Part shown: positions 23,383 to 37,974 of the stretch, in pieces
Position numbering within the stretch: the stretch's first letter is position 1
How the letters are laid out: each line of letters opens with the position of its first letter
Source: Tenrec ecaudatus
Lineage: Eukaryota; Chordata; Mammalia; Afrosoricida; Tenrecidae
DNA length: 64,000 nucleotides
Assembly: GCF_050624435.1 (NCBI RefSeq)
Contig: NC_134547.1
Coordinates: forward strand, 27,886,419 to 27,950,418
Direction of reading: 5' to 3'
The notes under the pieces: model-generated
Database searches by the model: none
The model's input: only the letters and a program-made list of their open reading frames with translations
What the model was told of the DNA's origin: nothing
Translations under genes and position numbers: made by a program

Positions 23383-26300
23383 CCTACCTTTAGCACTAAA
23401 ACAAATCCTAAATATAACCCTAATCCTAACCCTAACCCCAAGTCTAATTCTCAACTTAATCCTGACTAATACCCTAAAGAAAACCCTAACCCTAAGTCTA
23501 AAACAAAACCTACACCTAACTTTAACCCAAACCTAGCCCTTAACCTATATCTAACACCAACCCTAAACCTAACCTTAAATCTAACACCAACACTAACCTA
23601 ATCCTAACTCTAACAATAATCCTAACAGTAAATCAAACACCAAACCTAAACCTAGCTGTAAACCTAACCCTAATTTTAACCCTAAGTCTAAAACTAACCC
23701 AAACACTAACATCAACCCCAACCCTAACCCTAATCATAAACCTACGTCTAAGTCTAACCCTAACCATACCCTTAACCCTAAGTCTAACACCAAACCTAAC
23801 CCTAATTCTAACCCTAATCTTCAATCTAATCATAACCCTCAACCTTCCCCTAAGTCTAATACAAACACAAATCCTAACTCTAACTCAAACAAGGGCAAAC
23901 CTAATTCTAATCCTAGGTCTCACCCTAACCCTAACCTTAAGTCCAACACTAAACCTAAAGCTAAGTCTAACACCAAACCTAACACTAAACCACATCCTAG
24001 CCCTAGCCGGAACCCAAACCCTGAGTGCAACACCAAACATAATGCTAACACTAACACTAACCCTTAGTCTAACTCTAACCCTAACCCTAAATTTAAATCT
24101 AAGCCAAACCCTAAACCTAACCATAAGCATAACCCTAACCTAAGTCTAACAGCAACCTGAATCCTAATGCCAAACTTAAGTCTAATCCTAACCCTAAATC
24201 TAACACCAATCCTAACCATAATCCTTACACTAAACTTAAATCTAACCCTTAACCTAACCATAACCATAACCCTAAACCTAACCTTAACCCTATCCCTATG
24301 TCTAACACCAACCCTAACCATAACCATAACCCTAGGTCTAACTCTAAACCTAACCCTAGGTCTAACTTCAACCCTAACTCTATCCCAAACACTAAGTCTA
24401 ACCCTAAACCTAATCCTCAATCTTAAACTAACCCCAATCCTAATCTTAACAATAACTTTAACCCTAAACTTAACAAACTCTAATTCTAACACCAACTTTA
24501 AACCTAAGCCTTACTCTAAGTCTAATGCTAAATCTAAAACCATCCTACACTTAACGCTAACCTTAACTCTTGGTCTAACAGCATCCCTAACCCTAAACAT
24601 AACCCTAACACTAACCCTAAGTCTATCCCTAACCCTAACCTGACCCTAATCCTATCCCTGACCATAAGTCTAACACTAACTCTAACTCTAACCCTAACCC
24701 TAAATCCAAAATCAATCCTAATGTTAATCCTACCCCTACCCCTAACCAAAGTCTAATAGGAACCATAACCATCGCTCTAACACGAAATCTAACCCTAACC
24801 ATAACCATAACTATAACCATCATAACCCTAAGGCTAAAACCAACCTTAAGCCTAAATCTAACCCTAACATCAATTCTAGCCCCAACCCTAACATAATCCT
24901 ATGTCTAACACCAAGCCTAGCCCTAACTCTACTCCTAATCATAAAGCTAACCTTATCCCTAACCCTATCTCTAAGTCTAACACCAACCCTAAATCTAACC
25001 TTAACCCTAATCCTAACCCTATGTGCAAACTGAATTTTAAATCAAACACCAAGAATAACCCTAACCCTACCCTATCCTTAAGCCTTGTCCTAAGTCTAAG
25101 TCTATCACCAAACCTAACCCAAATGCTAAACCTAACCCTATATGAAACTTAACGCTGTCTAACACCAACTCTAAACCTAATCCTAACCCCCAAACTAAAC
25201 TTCATGTACCCCTAACCCTAAGTCTAACACCACCTAACTGACACTAATCCTAAGTCTAATACCAATACCAACCCTAACCCTCACAAAACCTAAGCCTAAG
25301 TGTAAGACCAAGTCTAACCCTAACCCTTATGATAATCCTAAATCTAACCCTAAACCTAACCTTAAGTATAACACAAACCTTACCCCTAATCATAACCCTA
25401 GCACTACCCCTGTCTATCCCTACCCTTAACCCTAACCCTAAGTCTACCACCAACCTAAAACCTAACATTAACACTAACCCTAAGTCTACCACCAACCCTA
25501 ACCTTAAACCTAACCCTAACTCTAACTCTAAGTCTAACACCACCACTAAGCCTAAACCGAACCCTAGCTCTAACACCAACCCTATGTCTAACACCAATAA
25601 TAAACATAACCATAACCCTCACACTAAGTGTAACCCCAACCATAAACCTAACCCTAAGTCTAACACAAACCATAACCCTAATCCTATCCATAAACAAGAT
25701 TCTAAATCTAGCACCCATCGTAAGTCTAACCCAAACCCTAATATCAAACCTAGCCCTAAATCTAAGTCTAAAACCAACCTTAACCCTAACTCTAAGTCTA
25801 AAACAAACCTAAGTCTAACACCATCCCTAAGTCTAACAGCACCCTACTACTAACAGTAACCTTAAGTCTAACACCAACCCTAGCCCTAACCCTAGCCATA
25901 AATCTAAGTCTAAAACCAACCTTAACCCTAACTCTAAGTCTAAAACAAACCAAAGTCTAACACCATCCCTAAGTCTAACAGCACCCGACCACTTACATTA
26001 AACCTAAGTCTAACACCAACCCTAACCCTAACCCTAACCCCTACCATAAGTCTATCACCAAACCTAAGCCTAAATCTAACACCAAGCCTAACCCTAACCC
26101 TTACCATAACCCTAAGTCTAACCCTAAACCTCACCCTAATCTTAAGTCTAACACCAACCCTAAACCTAACTGTAAAACCATCCCTACCCCTAACCCTAAA
26201 TCTAACACCAAACCTAAGCCTAAACCTGTCCCTAATACTAAACCTAATCCTAGCTCTAACACCAATCTATGTCTAACACCAAACCTAAGGCTAACCATAA

Positions 26301-29300
26301 CACTAACCCTAATACTAAGTCTAAACCCAATGCTAACGCTAACCCTATCACCACTACTAACCCTTACTCTAAGTCTAAACCTAATCGCAAACCAAACCCT
26401 AAACCTAAGTCCAACACGCACCCTATGTCTAGCCCTAACCCTAACACAATCCCTCATTTTAACGTTAAAACTAAACCTAAGTCTAAAAACAACCATAACC
26501 TTAACCGTTAACCTAATCCTAAATCTAAAACAAACTCAACCCTAACCATAAGCCTAGTCGTAACCCTTACCCTAAGCCTAACACCAATCCTAAATGTAAC
26601 ACCCACCCACCCTAATCCTAACCCTAAATCTAACCCTAACCCTGTCCTTGAATCCAACCTACTGTTAAACCTAAACCCCACTCTAACACCAACCCTAACC
26701 TTAACATTAACAACCACCCAAAGTCTAACCCTAACCCTAAGTCTAATTCCATCCAAGTCTAACACCCACCCTAATCCTAAACCTTAACCTACCCCTAAAT
26801 CTAATCCTAACCCTAACCACCCACCCTAATCCTAACCATAACTATAACCATAACACTAAATTGAACCCAATCCTAACAATAACCCTCACCCAAGCCCTGA
26901 CCCTAACCCTAAGTCTAACACCAACCCTTACACTAACACTAACTCTAACGCTAAGCCCAAGTCTAACAAAACACTAACCCTAAACCAACCCTAACACTAA
27001 CCCAAATCCTAAACCCAACCCTAAGCATAAGCATAACCATAAACCTATCCTGAACCCTAACCCTAATCTGAACCGAACCCTAAACCTAACCCTAATGCTA
27101 AGTCTAATACCAACCCTAACACTAATTCTAACCCCCACTCCAATCCTAACCTTACCCGTAAAAAAAGCCCTAATCCAAAATCTAACACAAACCCTAACCC
27201 TAAACTGAACCCTAAGCTTAACCCTAATTCTAACACCGCCCTAATACTAACCCTAAAACTAAAATTAAACCTAAGCCTTACATCAACCTAACCCTAAACC
27301 TAAGCATAAAACCAACCTATCACTAACCCAAAACCCAAGTCTAATACCACCCCTGACCCTAAACCTAACATTAATCCTAATCCTAACCCTATCCCTACCC
27401 TAACCCTAAATCCAAACCTAAGCATAACCCAAACTCTAACCCTAATCCTAAACCTAACCTTAAATCTAACACCAACCCTAATCCTAACACTGACAGGAAC
27501 TCTAAGTCTAACTCAAACCCTAACTCTAACACCTACCTTAACCCTAACTCTAACACCAAGCATAATCCTAACCCTAACCCAAATGAGAACCCCAAATTTA
27601 AGTCTCACCCTAACCCATACCCCAAAACCCAAAATTTAAATCTAAGTCTAGCCCTAACCCTAACTCAAACCCAAACCCTAAACCAAACCCTAACCTAGAG
27701 TCTATCAACAACCCTCACACTAACTCTAAACCTAAATCTGACACCATCCCTAAACTTAACCGAAATCTAACCCTAACTCTAACTCTAACACTAAGTCTAA
27801 CACCAACTATAACACGAATCCTAACCCCTACCATAACTCTAAACAGAACCCTAAGTCTAACACCACCTTAACACTAGCCCTAACCATAAGTCTAACATCA
27901 ACCCTAACCCTCACTCTAAAATAATCCTAACAATAAACTTAAACCTAAGTCTAACACCCAGCCTAACCCTGACCCGAAGTCTAACACCAAACCTTACCTG
28001 AACCCTAACCCAAACTATAAACCTAAATCTAATCCAACATCTAACCCTAAGCCTAAATCTAACACCAACCTAAATCTAACCCTAACCCGAATCGTAACTC
28101 TTAGTCTAAGCCTAAACTTAAATCTAACACCAACCAGAACCCTAATCCTAGCCCTATCCCTAAGACCAACCCTACCCCTGATGCTAAACCTAACCCTAAC
28201 CCTAAGTCTAACCTGAACCATAACCCTAACCTTAACTCTAACCCTAACCCTATGTCCAAAACCAATGCTAAGTCTAACACCAACCTAACCCTTACCTTTA
28301 CCCTATCCCTTACCCTAACACTAGTAGAACACAAACCCTAACTTTAATCCTCACCCAAGCCCTAACCCTAACCCTAAATCTAACCCTAAGTTGAACACAA
28401 AACAAAACCTTAACACTAACCCTATGTCTAACAACAACCCTAAATGTAACCCTAAAACAATATAAACACTATGCCTAATCCTAACCCTAACCCTAGCATT
28501 AAGCCTAAATCTAAACTTGAAACTATCAAGAATCCTAACCCTAACCCTCACCCTAATCAACTCTAAACCTCACCATAACGCTGTCTAATACTAACTGAAA
28601 AATGAATGCTAACCCCCACCCTAACCCTAAGTCTAACACAACCCTAAAACTAACCCTAAGCCTTAGTCTAACACCAATCCTAATCCTAAACCTAACCCTA
28701 ACACTAAGTCTAACACCAACCTCAAGTCTAACCCAAACCCTACCCTAACACAAGCCCTAACCCTAACTCTAAATGAAAGTCTAACACAAACCCTGTCTAG
28801 CACCCACCCTTACCCTAACCGTAAATCTAAATGCAACCCTATCTCTATGTCCAACCCTAACCCTAGCCCTAAACCTAACCCTTACCCTAAGTTGACATCA
28901 AACCTAACCCTAACACTAACAACAACCCTACATCTAACACCAACCCTAGCCCTAGCCCTAAAACAACCTTGACACAAAACTTAATCCTAACCCTAACCCT
29001 AACCTTAAGCCTAGCCCCAAGCTTAAGCCTAAACTTAAACCTATCCAGAACCCTAACCCTAATGGAGCCCTAAACCTCACCATAATGCTAAGTCTAACAC
29101 CAAACTTAAACCCCCACCCTAAACCTAAGTCTCAAACAACCCTAACACCAACACTAACCCTAAACCTAGCCCTAACCCAAAAATAAACCCTAGCTGTAAT
29201 ACCACCCCTATGTTTAACACCAACCCTCAGCCTAACCATAACCCTAACACTAACAATAAGTCTAACCACAAACCTAACCCTAACTCTAGTATAACACCAG

Positions 29301-32300
29301 CCCTAACCCTGTCTAAAACTAACCATACACCAAACCCTAAAGCTAAGTCTAACACCCACCCTAAGTCTAACCAAAACCCTACCCTAACACCAACCCTAGC
29401 CCTAACCCTAATGCTCACCCTAAACCTAAATCTAACACCAACCCTAACCCTAAACCTATACCTATGTTCAACCCTAACCCTAACCCTAACACTAACCATA
29501 ACCATAAGCTTAAGCTTAACCCTACATCTAACACAAACCCTAAGTTTAACATCAACCTAGCACTAACCCTTACCCTAACCCCAACACTAAGTCGAACACC
29601 AAACCTAACCCTAACCTTCACCAAAGCTTAATCCTAAATTGAACACCAAACACTAAACCTAAGTCTAACACCGGCACTAACCCTAACCATAAACCAACCC
29701 TAACACTTAGCCTAATTCTAACCCTAACCCCAAACCTAGCCCTAAAACTGTCTAACCATAAACCTACCTGAACCCTAACTGAAACAAACCTCACCTAAAT
29801 GCTAAATCTAAATCCAACCCGAACACTAATCCTAATCTGCCCCCTAAGCCTAAATCTAACACCAACTCTAACCCAAACCCTAAATTTATCACCAATCCTA
29901 ACTCTATGTCTAACACCAAACCAAACCCTAACCCTTAACCTAAACATAAGTCTAACCCTAACGGCAACCCTAACCCTAACCTTCACCTCACCCCAACCCT
30001 AACCTTAGGTCTAACACCGACCCTATCCCTAAACCTAACCCTAATTCTAACCCTAAATCTAACTCCAATTATAACCCTGTTTTACACCAACCCTAACCCT
30101 AACCTTAACACTAATGCTAGCCTAACCCTACATCTACCACCAACCATAACCCAAAGCCTAACCCTAAATCTATAACCAACCCTAACCCTAAAACTAAGCC
30201 TAAGTCTAACCCTAACCCTGGCCCTAACCTTAAGTCTAAGACCAACCCTAACCTAAGGCTAACCATATTTCTAACACCAATCCTAACCCTAACCTGACCC
30301 TGAACCCTAGCCCTAAGTATAATACCAACCCTAACTCTAACCCTAAGTCTAAATCCAATGCTAAACCTAAGCCCAACCCTAACCCTAAGTCTAACAGAAG
30401 CCCTAAAACTAATCCTACCCTAACTCTAATACCAATCCTAACTCTAACCTTAACAATAAGTCTAACACTAACCCTACACTTAACCCGAACCCTAACAATA
30501 AATCTAAACCTAAGTCTAAAACCAAGCCTAACTCTAAACCTAACCCTAAGGATAACCCTAATCTTATGTCCAACACCAACCCTAACGTGAACCATAACCC
30601 AAATACTAACACTAACCCTAAGTCTAACACCAAACCGAAACCTAAAGATAACCCTAACCCTATGTATAAACCTAACTCTAACCCTAGCCCTAAACTTAAC
30701 ACCAAGCCTAATCCTAACCCTAACCATAAATCTAACCGTAACCCTAACCTTAAGTGTAATACCAATCCTAACCTAAACCTAACTAACACTATTTCTAACA
30801 TCAACTCTAACCCTAACCAAGAACCTAATCTGACCCCGAACCCTAACACTAATTCTAACACCAACCCTAACCCTAAGCCTATCCCTAACTCTAACCCTAT
30901 GTCTAAAAGCAATGCTGACTAAACCTAACCCTAAGTCTAACACCAACTCTAAAATTAACACTAACCCTAACCCTAAATCTAACACCACCCTAACATTAAC
31001 CCTAAGTCTAAAAATGACACTAATTCTAAGCCTAATCATAAACCTAAACCTACCCTGACTAGAACCCTAAGTCTAGTACTACTCCTAACCCTAAGACTAA
31101 CACCAAACCTAACACTAACCCTAAGTCTAACACCAACCCAAAGTGGCACACTAACCCTTAACCTAACCCTAAGTCTAACACCAACCCTAACCCTAACACT
31201 AACACCAAGCCTAATCCTAAACCTAACCCTAAATCTAACACCAACCCTACCCCAAACTTTACATTAACAATCAATCTAACACCAACCTGAACACTAACCG
31301 TAACCCTAACTCTATGAGCAACCCTACTCTAACCATAAGTCTAAATCCATCCCTATCATAAACCTAACCCTAAACCTAAACCTGTGTATAACAATAGCTC
31401 TAATCCTAATGCTAACCCTAAGTCTAACACCTTACCCCAAACCCTAACACTAACCCTTAGTCACCAAAGCTTACCCTAACCATAACCCTAACTCGAACAC
31501 CAGTCCTAACCCTAAACTTAAATTCACTCCTCACCCTAACCCTAAGTGTAACACCAAACCTATCCCAAATGTAACCCTAAGTCTAATACCAACCCTAACA
31601 TAAGCCTTACCTTATTTCTAACACTAAACCTAAACCTAACCATAACCTGACTCCAGACCTTAACCCTAAGTCTAACACCAACACTAACCCTAGGTCTAAA
31701 ACCAACGCTAACCCTAAACCTAAACCTAACAGCAACCTTAACCCTAATCCTAACCTTAAATTTAACACCTATCCTAACCTGAACCTAACCCTAAACTAAC
31801 ACCAATACTAAGCCTAACCTTACTAAGCCTAACCTGTTTAACACCAACCTTTACCCTAACTCTAACCCTAAACTTAACCCAATGTCCATCACCAAGCCTA
31901 ACCCTAAGTCTAAAACCAATCCTAACCCTAACTCTAACCCTAACTAACCATAACCCTAGTCTAACAACAACTCTAACTCTAAATTTTAACCTAAGTTTAA
32001 CACCAACCCTAACGCTAACTTTAACCCAACCCAACCCTAAATCTACCACTAAACCTAACGCTAAGCCTAACCCTAAATCGATAACCAAACCTAATGCCAA
32101 GTCTGACCTTAACACTAACTTTAATTCTAACACCAACCCTAACCCTTAGACTAACCCTATTTCTAACATCAACCCAAACCCCACCCTAAGCCTAGACCTA
32201 CTCTTAACCATGACACTAAGTCTAACACCAATGCTAACCCTAACGTTAACCCATAGTCAAACGCTAACCCAAAAATATAACCCTAACCCTAAGTCTAACA

Positions 32301-34780
32301 GAAACGCTAACCCTAAACGTGACCCTAAGTCTATCAAGACTCTAACCTAAAACCTAATCCTAACCCTAACCCTAAACCTACCTTTACCTGTAAACCTAAC
32401 CCTAAGTCTAAAACCACCCCTAACCCTAAACTTAAGTCTAAACCAAACCTAACCTATGACTAACCCTATTTCTAAAACCAAACCTAGCCCTACGCATTAC
32501 CTGACCAATAAACCTAACACTAAGTCTAACACCAATCCTAACTTTAAAGTTAACCCTAACTCTAACCCTAAATCTAAAACTAACGCTAACCCTAAGTCCA
32601 GCACCAAGCCTTAAAACTAACACTAATCATTGCCAGAAGTCTAACATCAACCCTAATGCTAGCCCTAAGTTTAACACCAACACTAAGCCTATCCCTCACC
32701 ATAAACCTAAACCTAACCTGGCTCAAAACCTAACCCTTTGTCTAACAACAACCCTCATCATAAACCTTACCCTAACACTAACCTAAGTCTAACACCACAT
32801 TAACCCTAACACTAACCCCAAACCTTGCACTAACACTAACCTTAAATCTAAAATCAGTCCTAAATCTAAATGTAACCATAACCCAAAGTCTAACACCAAT
32901 CCTAACTGTAATAGTAACCATAAACCTAACCCTAAGACTAGAATTAAAACTAACCCTAACCCTACACCTAACCCTAACACCAAGCCGAATCTTAACCCTA
33001 GCCCTAACCCTAAACCTAACTCTAAGTCTAAACATAAACCTAACACTAACCCTATCCCTAAGATTAACCTTCACCATAAGCCTAAACTTATTTCTAACAC
33101 TAACCCTAACACTAACACCAAACTTCACCCTAAACCTAACAGCAACACTAACTATAAGTTTAACTGTAACCCTAACACTAACACTAACCCTAAGTCTATC
33201 ACCAACCCTAAACCCTAACTCTAATAACAAGCCTAAACCTAACCCTAATCCTAATCCTAATTCTAGGTCTAACCCTAAACCCAACCCTAATCTTAATCCT
33301 AACCTTAGGTTTAACACCAACCCTAACCTGAACTATAACCATAAATCTAACACCAACCCTAACCCTAAGTCTAACATCAGCCCTAAACCTAACCCTCAGT
33401 TTAACACTAACCTTAACCCTGTCCCTAACCCTATCCCTAACCCAACCCTAAAATTAACCCGAAGTGTATCACCAACTCTAACCCTAAGTTTAAAACCAAG
33501 CCTAACAATAACCCTAACCTTAAACTGAACCTTAAGTCTAACTCTAACATTAACCCTAACCTTATGTCTAACACCATCCCTAACATGAACCATAACACTA
33601 TGTCTAACATCAACCCTAAACCTAAACATAACCCTAACCCTAAGTGTAAAACCAATCATACAACCATACAACTAACACTAACCTTGACACCAAGATTAAT
33701 CCTGACACTAACCATAACCCTAAATCTAACCCCATTACTAACCCTAACACTAACCCAACCCTAACACTAACCCAACGCCAAATCTAAACCTAACACTAAA
33801 ACTAAATCTAACTCCAAACCTAAACCTAACTCTAATCCTGAATCTAACAGGAACCCTAAACCTATTACCCTAATACCAAGGCTAAACCTAACCCTAAGTC
33901 TAACCTTAACCCTAATCCTAACATGAAGTCTAACACCAACCCTAACACTAACCCTAGGTCTAAAACCAACCCTAATACTACTCCTAACCCTAAGCTTACG
34001 TCTAACACCAGTCCCACACCAAGCCATAACCCTAAGTCTAACACCAACCCTAAGCTTAGCCATAGCCCTTCCCCTTCCTTAACCTAACCCTAACCTAAAG
34101 CCTAACACTAACCCCAAATCTAAATATAACCCACCCCTAAACCTAAGTATAAAACCAACCCTAATCCTAACGCTAACCCTAACACCAAGCCTAATCCTAA
34201 CCCTAACCCTGACCCTAAATCTAGTCTTAACTCTAACCCTAAATCGAATCCTAACCCTTACCCTAAATCTTATACCAAACGTAAACCTAACACTAAAACT
34301 AACCCAAGTCTAAATCCAAACCTAACTCTAAAGCTATATGAAAACCTAACTCTAATCCTAAATCTAACACCAACAGTAACAGTAAACCTAAGCTTAAATT
34401 GACACCTAACCCCAAATTGACACAACCCCAACCCTAAGTCTAACACCAACCCTAACAGTAGCACTAACACTAACCCTAAGTCTAACACCAACCCTAACCT
34501 TAACCTAACCCTAAACCTGACCCAACCAATGTAAACCCACCAATCTACGTCCAACACCAATCCTAACCCTAACCCTGACCCTAACCCTAACACCAAGCCT
34601 AAATCTAACCTTAACTCTAACCCTAGTCTAGCCATAAACCTAACCCTAACCTTAACCTTAAGTCTAACATGAACTCTAACCCTAATCCTAAACCTAACCC
34701 TAAATCTAACACCAATCCTAATACTACCTCTAACCCTAACCCCAAGTCTAATTCCAACCCTAACCTAAACCTAACCCTAC
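23383..34780 (-). repeat. Main degenerate telomere-like array (CCCTAA), 11.4 kb
   Basis: Uninterrupted CCCTAA-type hexamers over more than 11 kb. Variants such as taagtc, taacac, caaccc, aaacct, ataacc and tctaac are abundant, and the 24-base order taagtc-taacac-caaccc-taaccc recurs; one exact copy is at 31170-31193. Mutations are mostly substitutions that keep the six-base phase over long distances. All open frames here are repeat artefacts. It stops at an inverted L1 tail. Confidence 0.93.
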
Positions 34781-35349
34781 GTTTTTTCTTTAAATCATTT
34801 TATTAGGGACTCATACAACTCATATCACAATCCATACATAATCAATTGTGTCAAGTACATTTCACATTTGTACATATGTTGCCATCATCATTCTCTAAAC
34901 ATTTGCTTTCTACTTGAGTCTGTGGTATCAGCTCCTCATTTCCCCTCCCTCCCTGTTCCCCCTTCCCCACGAACCCTTGATAATTTATGAATTATTTTGT
35001 CATATCCTACACCATCTGATATCTCCCCTCACCTACTTCTCCGCTGTCTGTCCCCCAGGGGGGAGGTTCTATGTAGACCCTGTAATCTGTTCCCCTTTTC
35101 TCCGTCACCTTCCCTCCACCCTCCCAGTATCACCACTGAGGGGTTCATCTGTTCTGGATTCCCTGATTTCCAGTTCCTATCTGTGCCAGTGTACATCCTC
35201 CAATCCAGTCGGATCTGTAAGGTAGAATTGGGATAATGATAGTGACGGGGTGGGGGGAAGCATTCAAGAACTAGAGGAAAAATGTATATTTCATCTTTGC
35301 TACACTGCACCCTGACTGGCTCGTCTCCTACTCACAGCCCTTCTGCAAG
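34781..35349 (-). mobile_element. L1 3' end, minus strand
   Basis: It begins gttttttctttaaatcattt, the reverse complement of an L1 tail with a short poly(A). It continues through 'cagctcctcatttcccctcc' and 'gatgatttatgaattat'-like wording to the 5' truncation near ttctgcaag. It sits inside CCCTAA-type repeats, which resume on the other side in the same orientation, so it is a simple insertion. Confidence 0.88.
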
Positions 35350-37974
35350 TAACCCTATGTTTAACAAAAACAACCCTAACCCTAAATCTACACCAACCCC
35401 AAAAGTAAACCTAACACTAACCCTAAACCTAATCTGTCCCATACCCTAACCCTGTCTAACACCAACACTAGACCTAAACATAACCATAACCCTAAGTATA
35501 AAACCTACCCTAGCCTAACCCTAAACCTGATCCTAACCCTAAAGCTAACCCAATCCTAATCCTAACCCTTATTCTGTTTAACACCAAGCCTAAACCTACC
35601 ACTAAAACTAACCCTAACTCTAACTCTAAACCTAAACCAAACCCTAACTCTAATCCTAAATCTACACCCAAACCTAACCCTAGCTATTACACTAACACCA
35701 AGGCTAATCCTAACTCTAACCCTAAATCTAACCTTAAACCAACCCTAACGTGAAGTCTAACACCAACCCTAACCCTAACCATAACTCTAAGTCTAACACC
35801 AACCCTAATCCTAATCCTAACCCTACATCTAACACAAACCGTAACCCTAACACTAACCCCAAATCAACCCTAAACCTAAATCTAACACCTACAAGAACCC
35901 TAAGTCTAACCCTAAATTGACACCTAACTTAACTCTAAGTCTAACACCAACCCTAACCCCAACTCGAAGTCTAAAACCAACCCTAAACCTAAGTCTAAAA
36001 CCAACTCTAACCCTAAGTTTAACATGAACTCTAACCCTAACCCTAACAATAACACCAACCCTAACACTAAGCCTAACCCTAAGTCTAACGCAAACCTACT
36101 CTAATCCTAAACCTAAGTTTAACCCTAACCATAATCTTAAACTTATGTCTAACACCAACCCTAACCCTAACCTTAAGTCAAAGACCAACCCTAACCCTAA
36201 CCCTGAATCTAAATTGACCCCTACGCTAACCCTAACCTTAAGCCTAACCCTACTGCTAACATCAAGCCTAGCCCTAAATCTAATCCTAACCATTACATAA
36301 AAGATAACCTTACCCATAAATCTCACATCTACGCTAACCTAACACTGTTTAACAGCAACCCTAACACCAACCTAATCCTAACCCTAACCCTAAGTCTAGC
36401 CCTAACCCTAACATTAAACTTCACTTTAAGTCTAACACAAAATCAAACCCTAAAATTAACCCTATGTCTAACACCAACCCTACCCTAACCTAACCCTGAG
36501 TATAACACAAACCATAACCCTAACTGAAACTCTAAGTGTGACACCAACCCTAACCCTAAGTTTAACACAAAACCTAACTCTAACCCTAACAATTAACCTA
36601 ACCATAATCCCATGTCTAACACTAATTCTAACTCTAACCCTAAACCTAACCCTAAGTCTAACGCCAAGCCAACCCTCACCCTAATCTTCATCCTATCCCT
36701 AACCTTACCCCAAACACTAACTCTAACCCTAAGACTAACTCCAACCCTTACCCTAAACCTAAGCCTAAATCTATTACTAATCCTAACCCTAAGTCTAACA
36801 CCAAGACAAACACAAACCCTAACACTAAGTCTTACCTAAACCCTAACCCTAAACATAAACCTGTCTAATACACACACTAACTCTAACCCTTACCATACCC
36901 ATTCCCTAACATAACCCTAACCCTAAGCGTAACCCTAACACTATCCCTAATGATAACCTGACCTCCAACTTTAACCCTAATTGTAACTCGAACCATAACC
37001 CAAATCCTAAGCCTAAACCTAAAACTAACCCTAACCCTAAATCTAACACCACACTAACCTTAACCCCAAGCCTAACCCTAATTCTAATCCTAATCCTAAA
37101 CCTAAAACTAAGTATACCACCAACCCTACCCCTAACCCTAACTCTAACCATAGCCCTAACCACACAACTACTCCTAACCCTAAGATTAACACCAAACCTA
37201 ACCCTATATCTAACACCAACCCTACCCCTATGTCTAACAAAAACCCTAATGCTAAATTATAACTATTCCTAACCTTAACTTTAACAGTAACCCTAACCGT
37301 AAATCTGACACCAACACTAATGTTAACCTTGACCCTAAGTCTTACATTAAGCCTAACCCTAACTCTAAATCTAATCCTAACCCTAACCCTACCTTAAGTC
37401 TAACACCATCCCTTACCCTAATCCAACCTTAGCCCTAAGTCTAACACTAACCTTAACTCTAAACCTAACTCTCACCCTAAACCTAAATTTACACCTAACA
37501 CTATGTCTAACACCATACCTAACAATAACCTAACCCTAAGTCTAACACCAACCCTCCCCCTAAGCCTAACCCTACCACTCACCTTAAGTCTAACGCCTAA
37601 CATAACCCTAAACCTTACGCCAACACCAAGCCTAATCCAAACCCTAACCCCAACCCAAATTTAGCCCTAACTCTAACCCTAACTGTAATCCTAATCCTAA
37701 CCATAAATATAACCCAGTAATAACCCTAACCTTTACCCTAAGCCTATCGCCAAACCTAAACCTAACTCTAAAACTAATACTAAGTGTAGCATGAACCTAG
37801 CACTAAACTTAACCCTAACCCTAAGTCTAACACCAACACTATCCCTAACCCAAACCGTATATCTAGCCCTAACCCTAATCTTAAATCTAACACCAACTCT
37901 AACCCTAATCCTAAATCTAAAACCAACCCTAACTATCAACCTAACCCTATGTATAACACCAACCCTAACCTTTC
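35350..37974 (-). repeat. Degenerate telomere-like repeat (CCCTAA), continuation
   Basis: Same composition and same orientation as the array on the other side of the L1 tail, with frequent taagtc and taacac variants. It ends at satellite-like block S2. Confidence 0.92.
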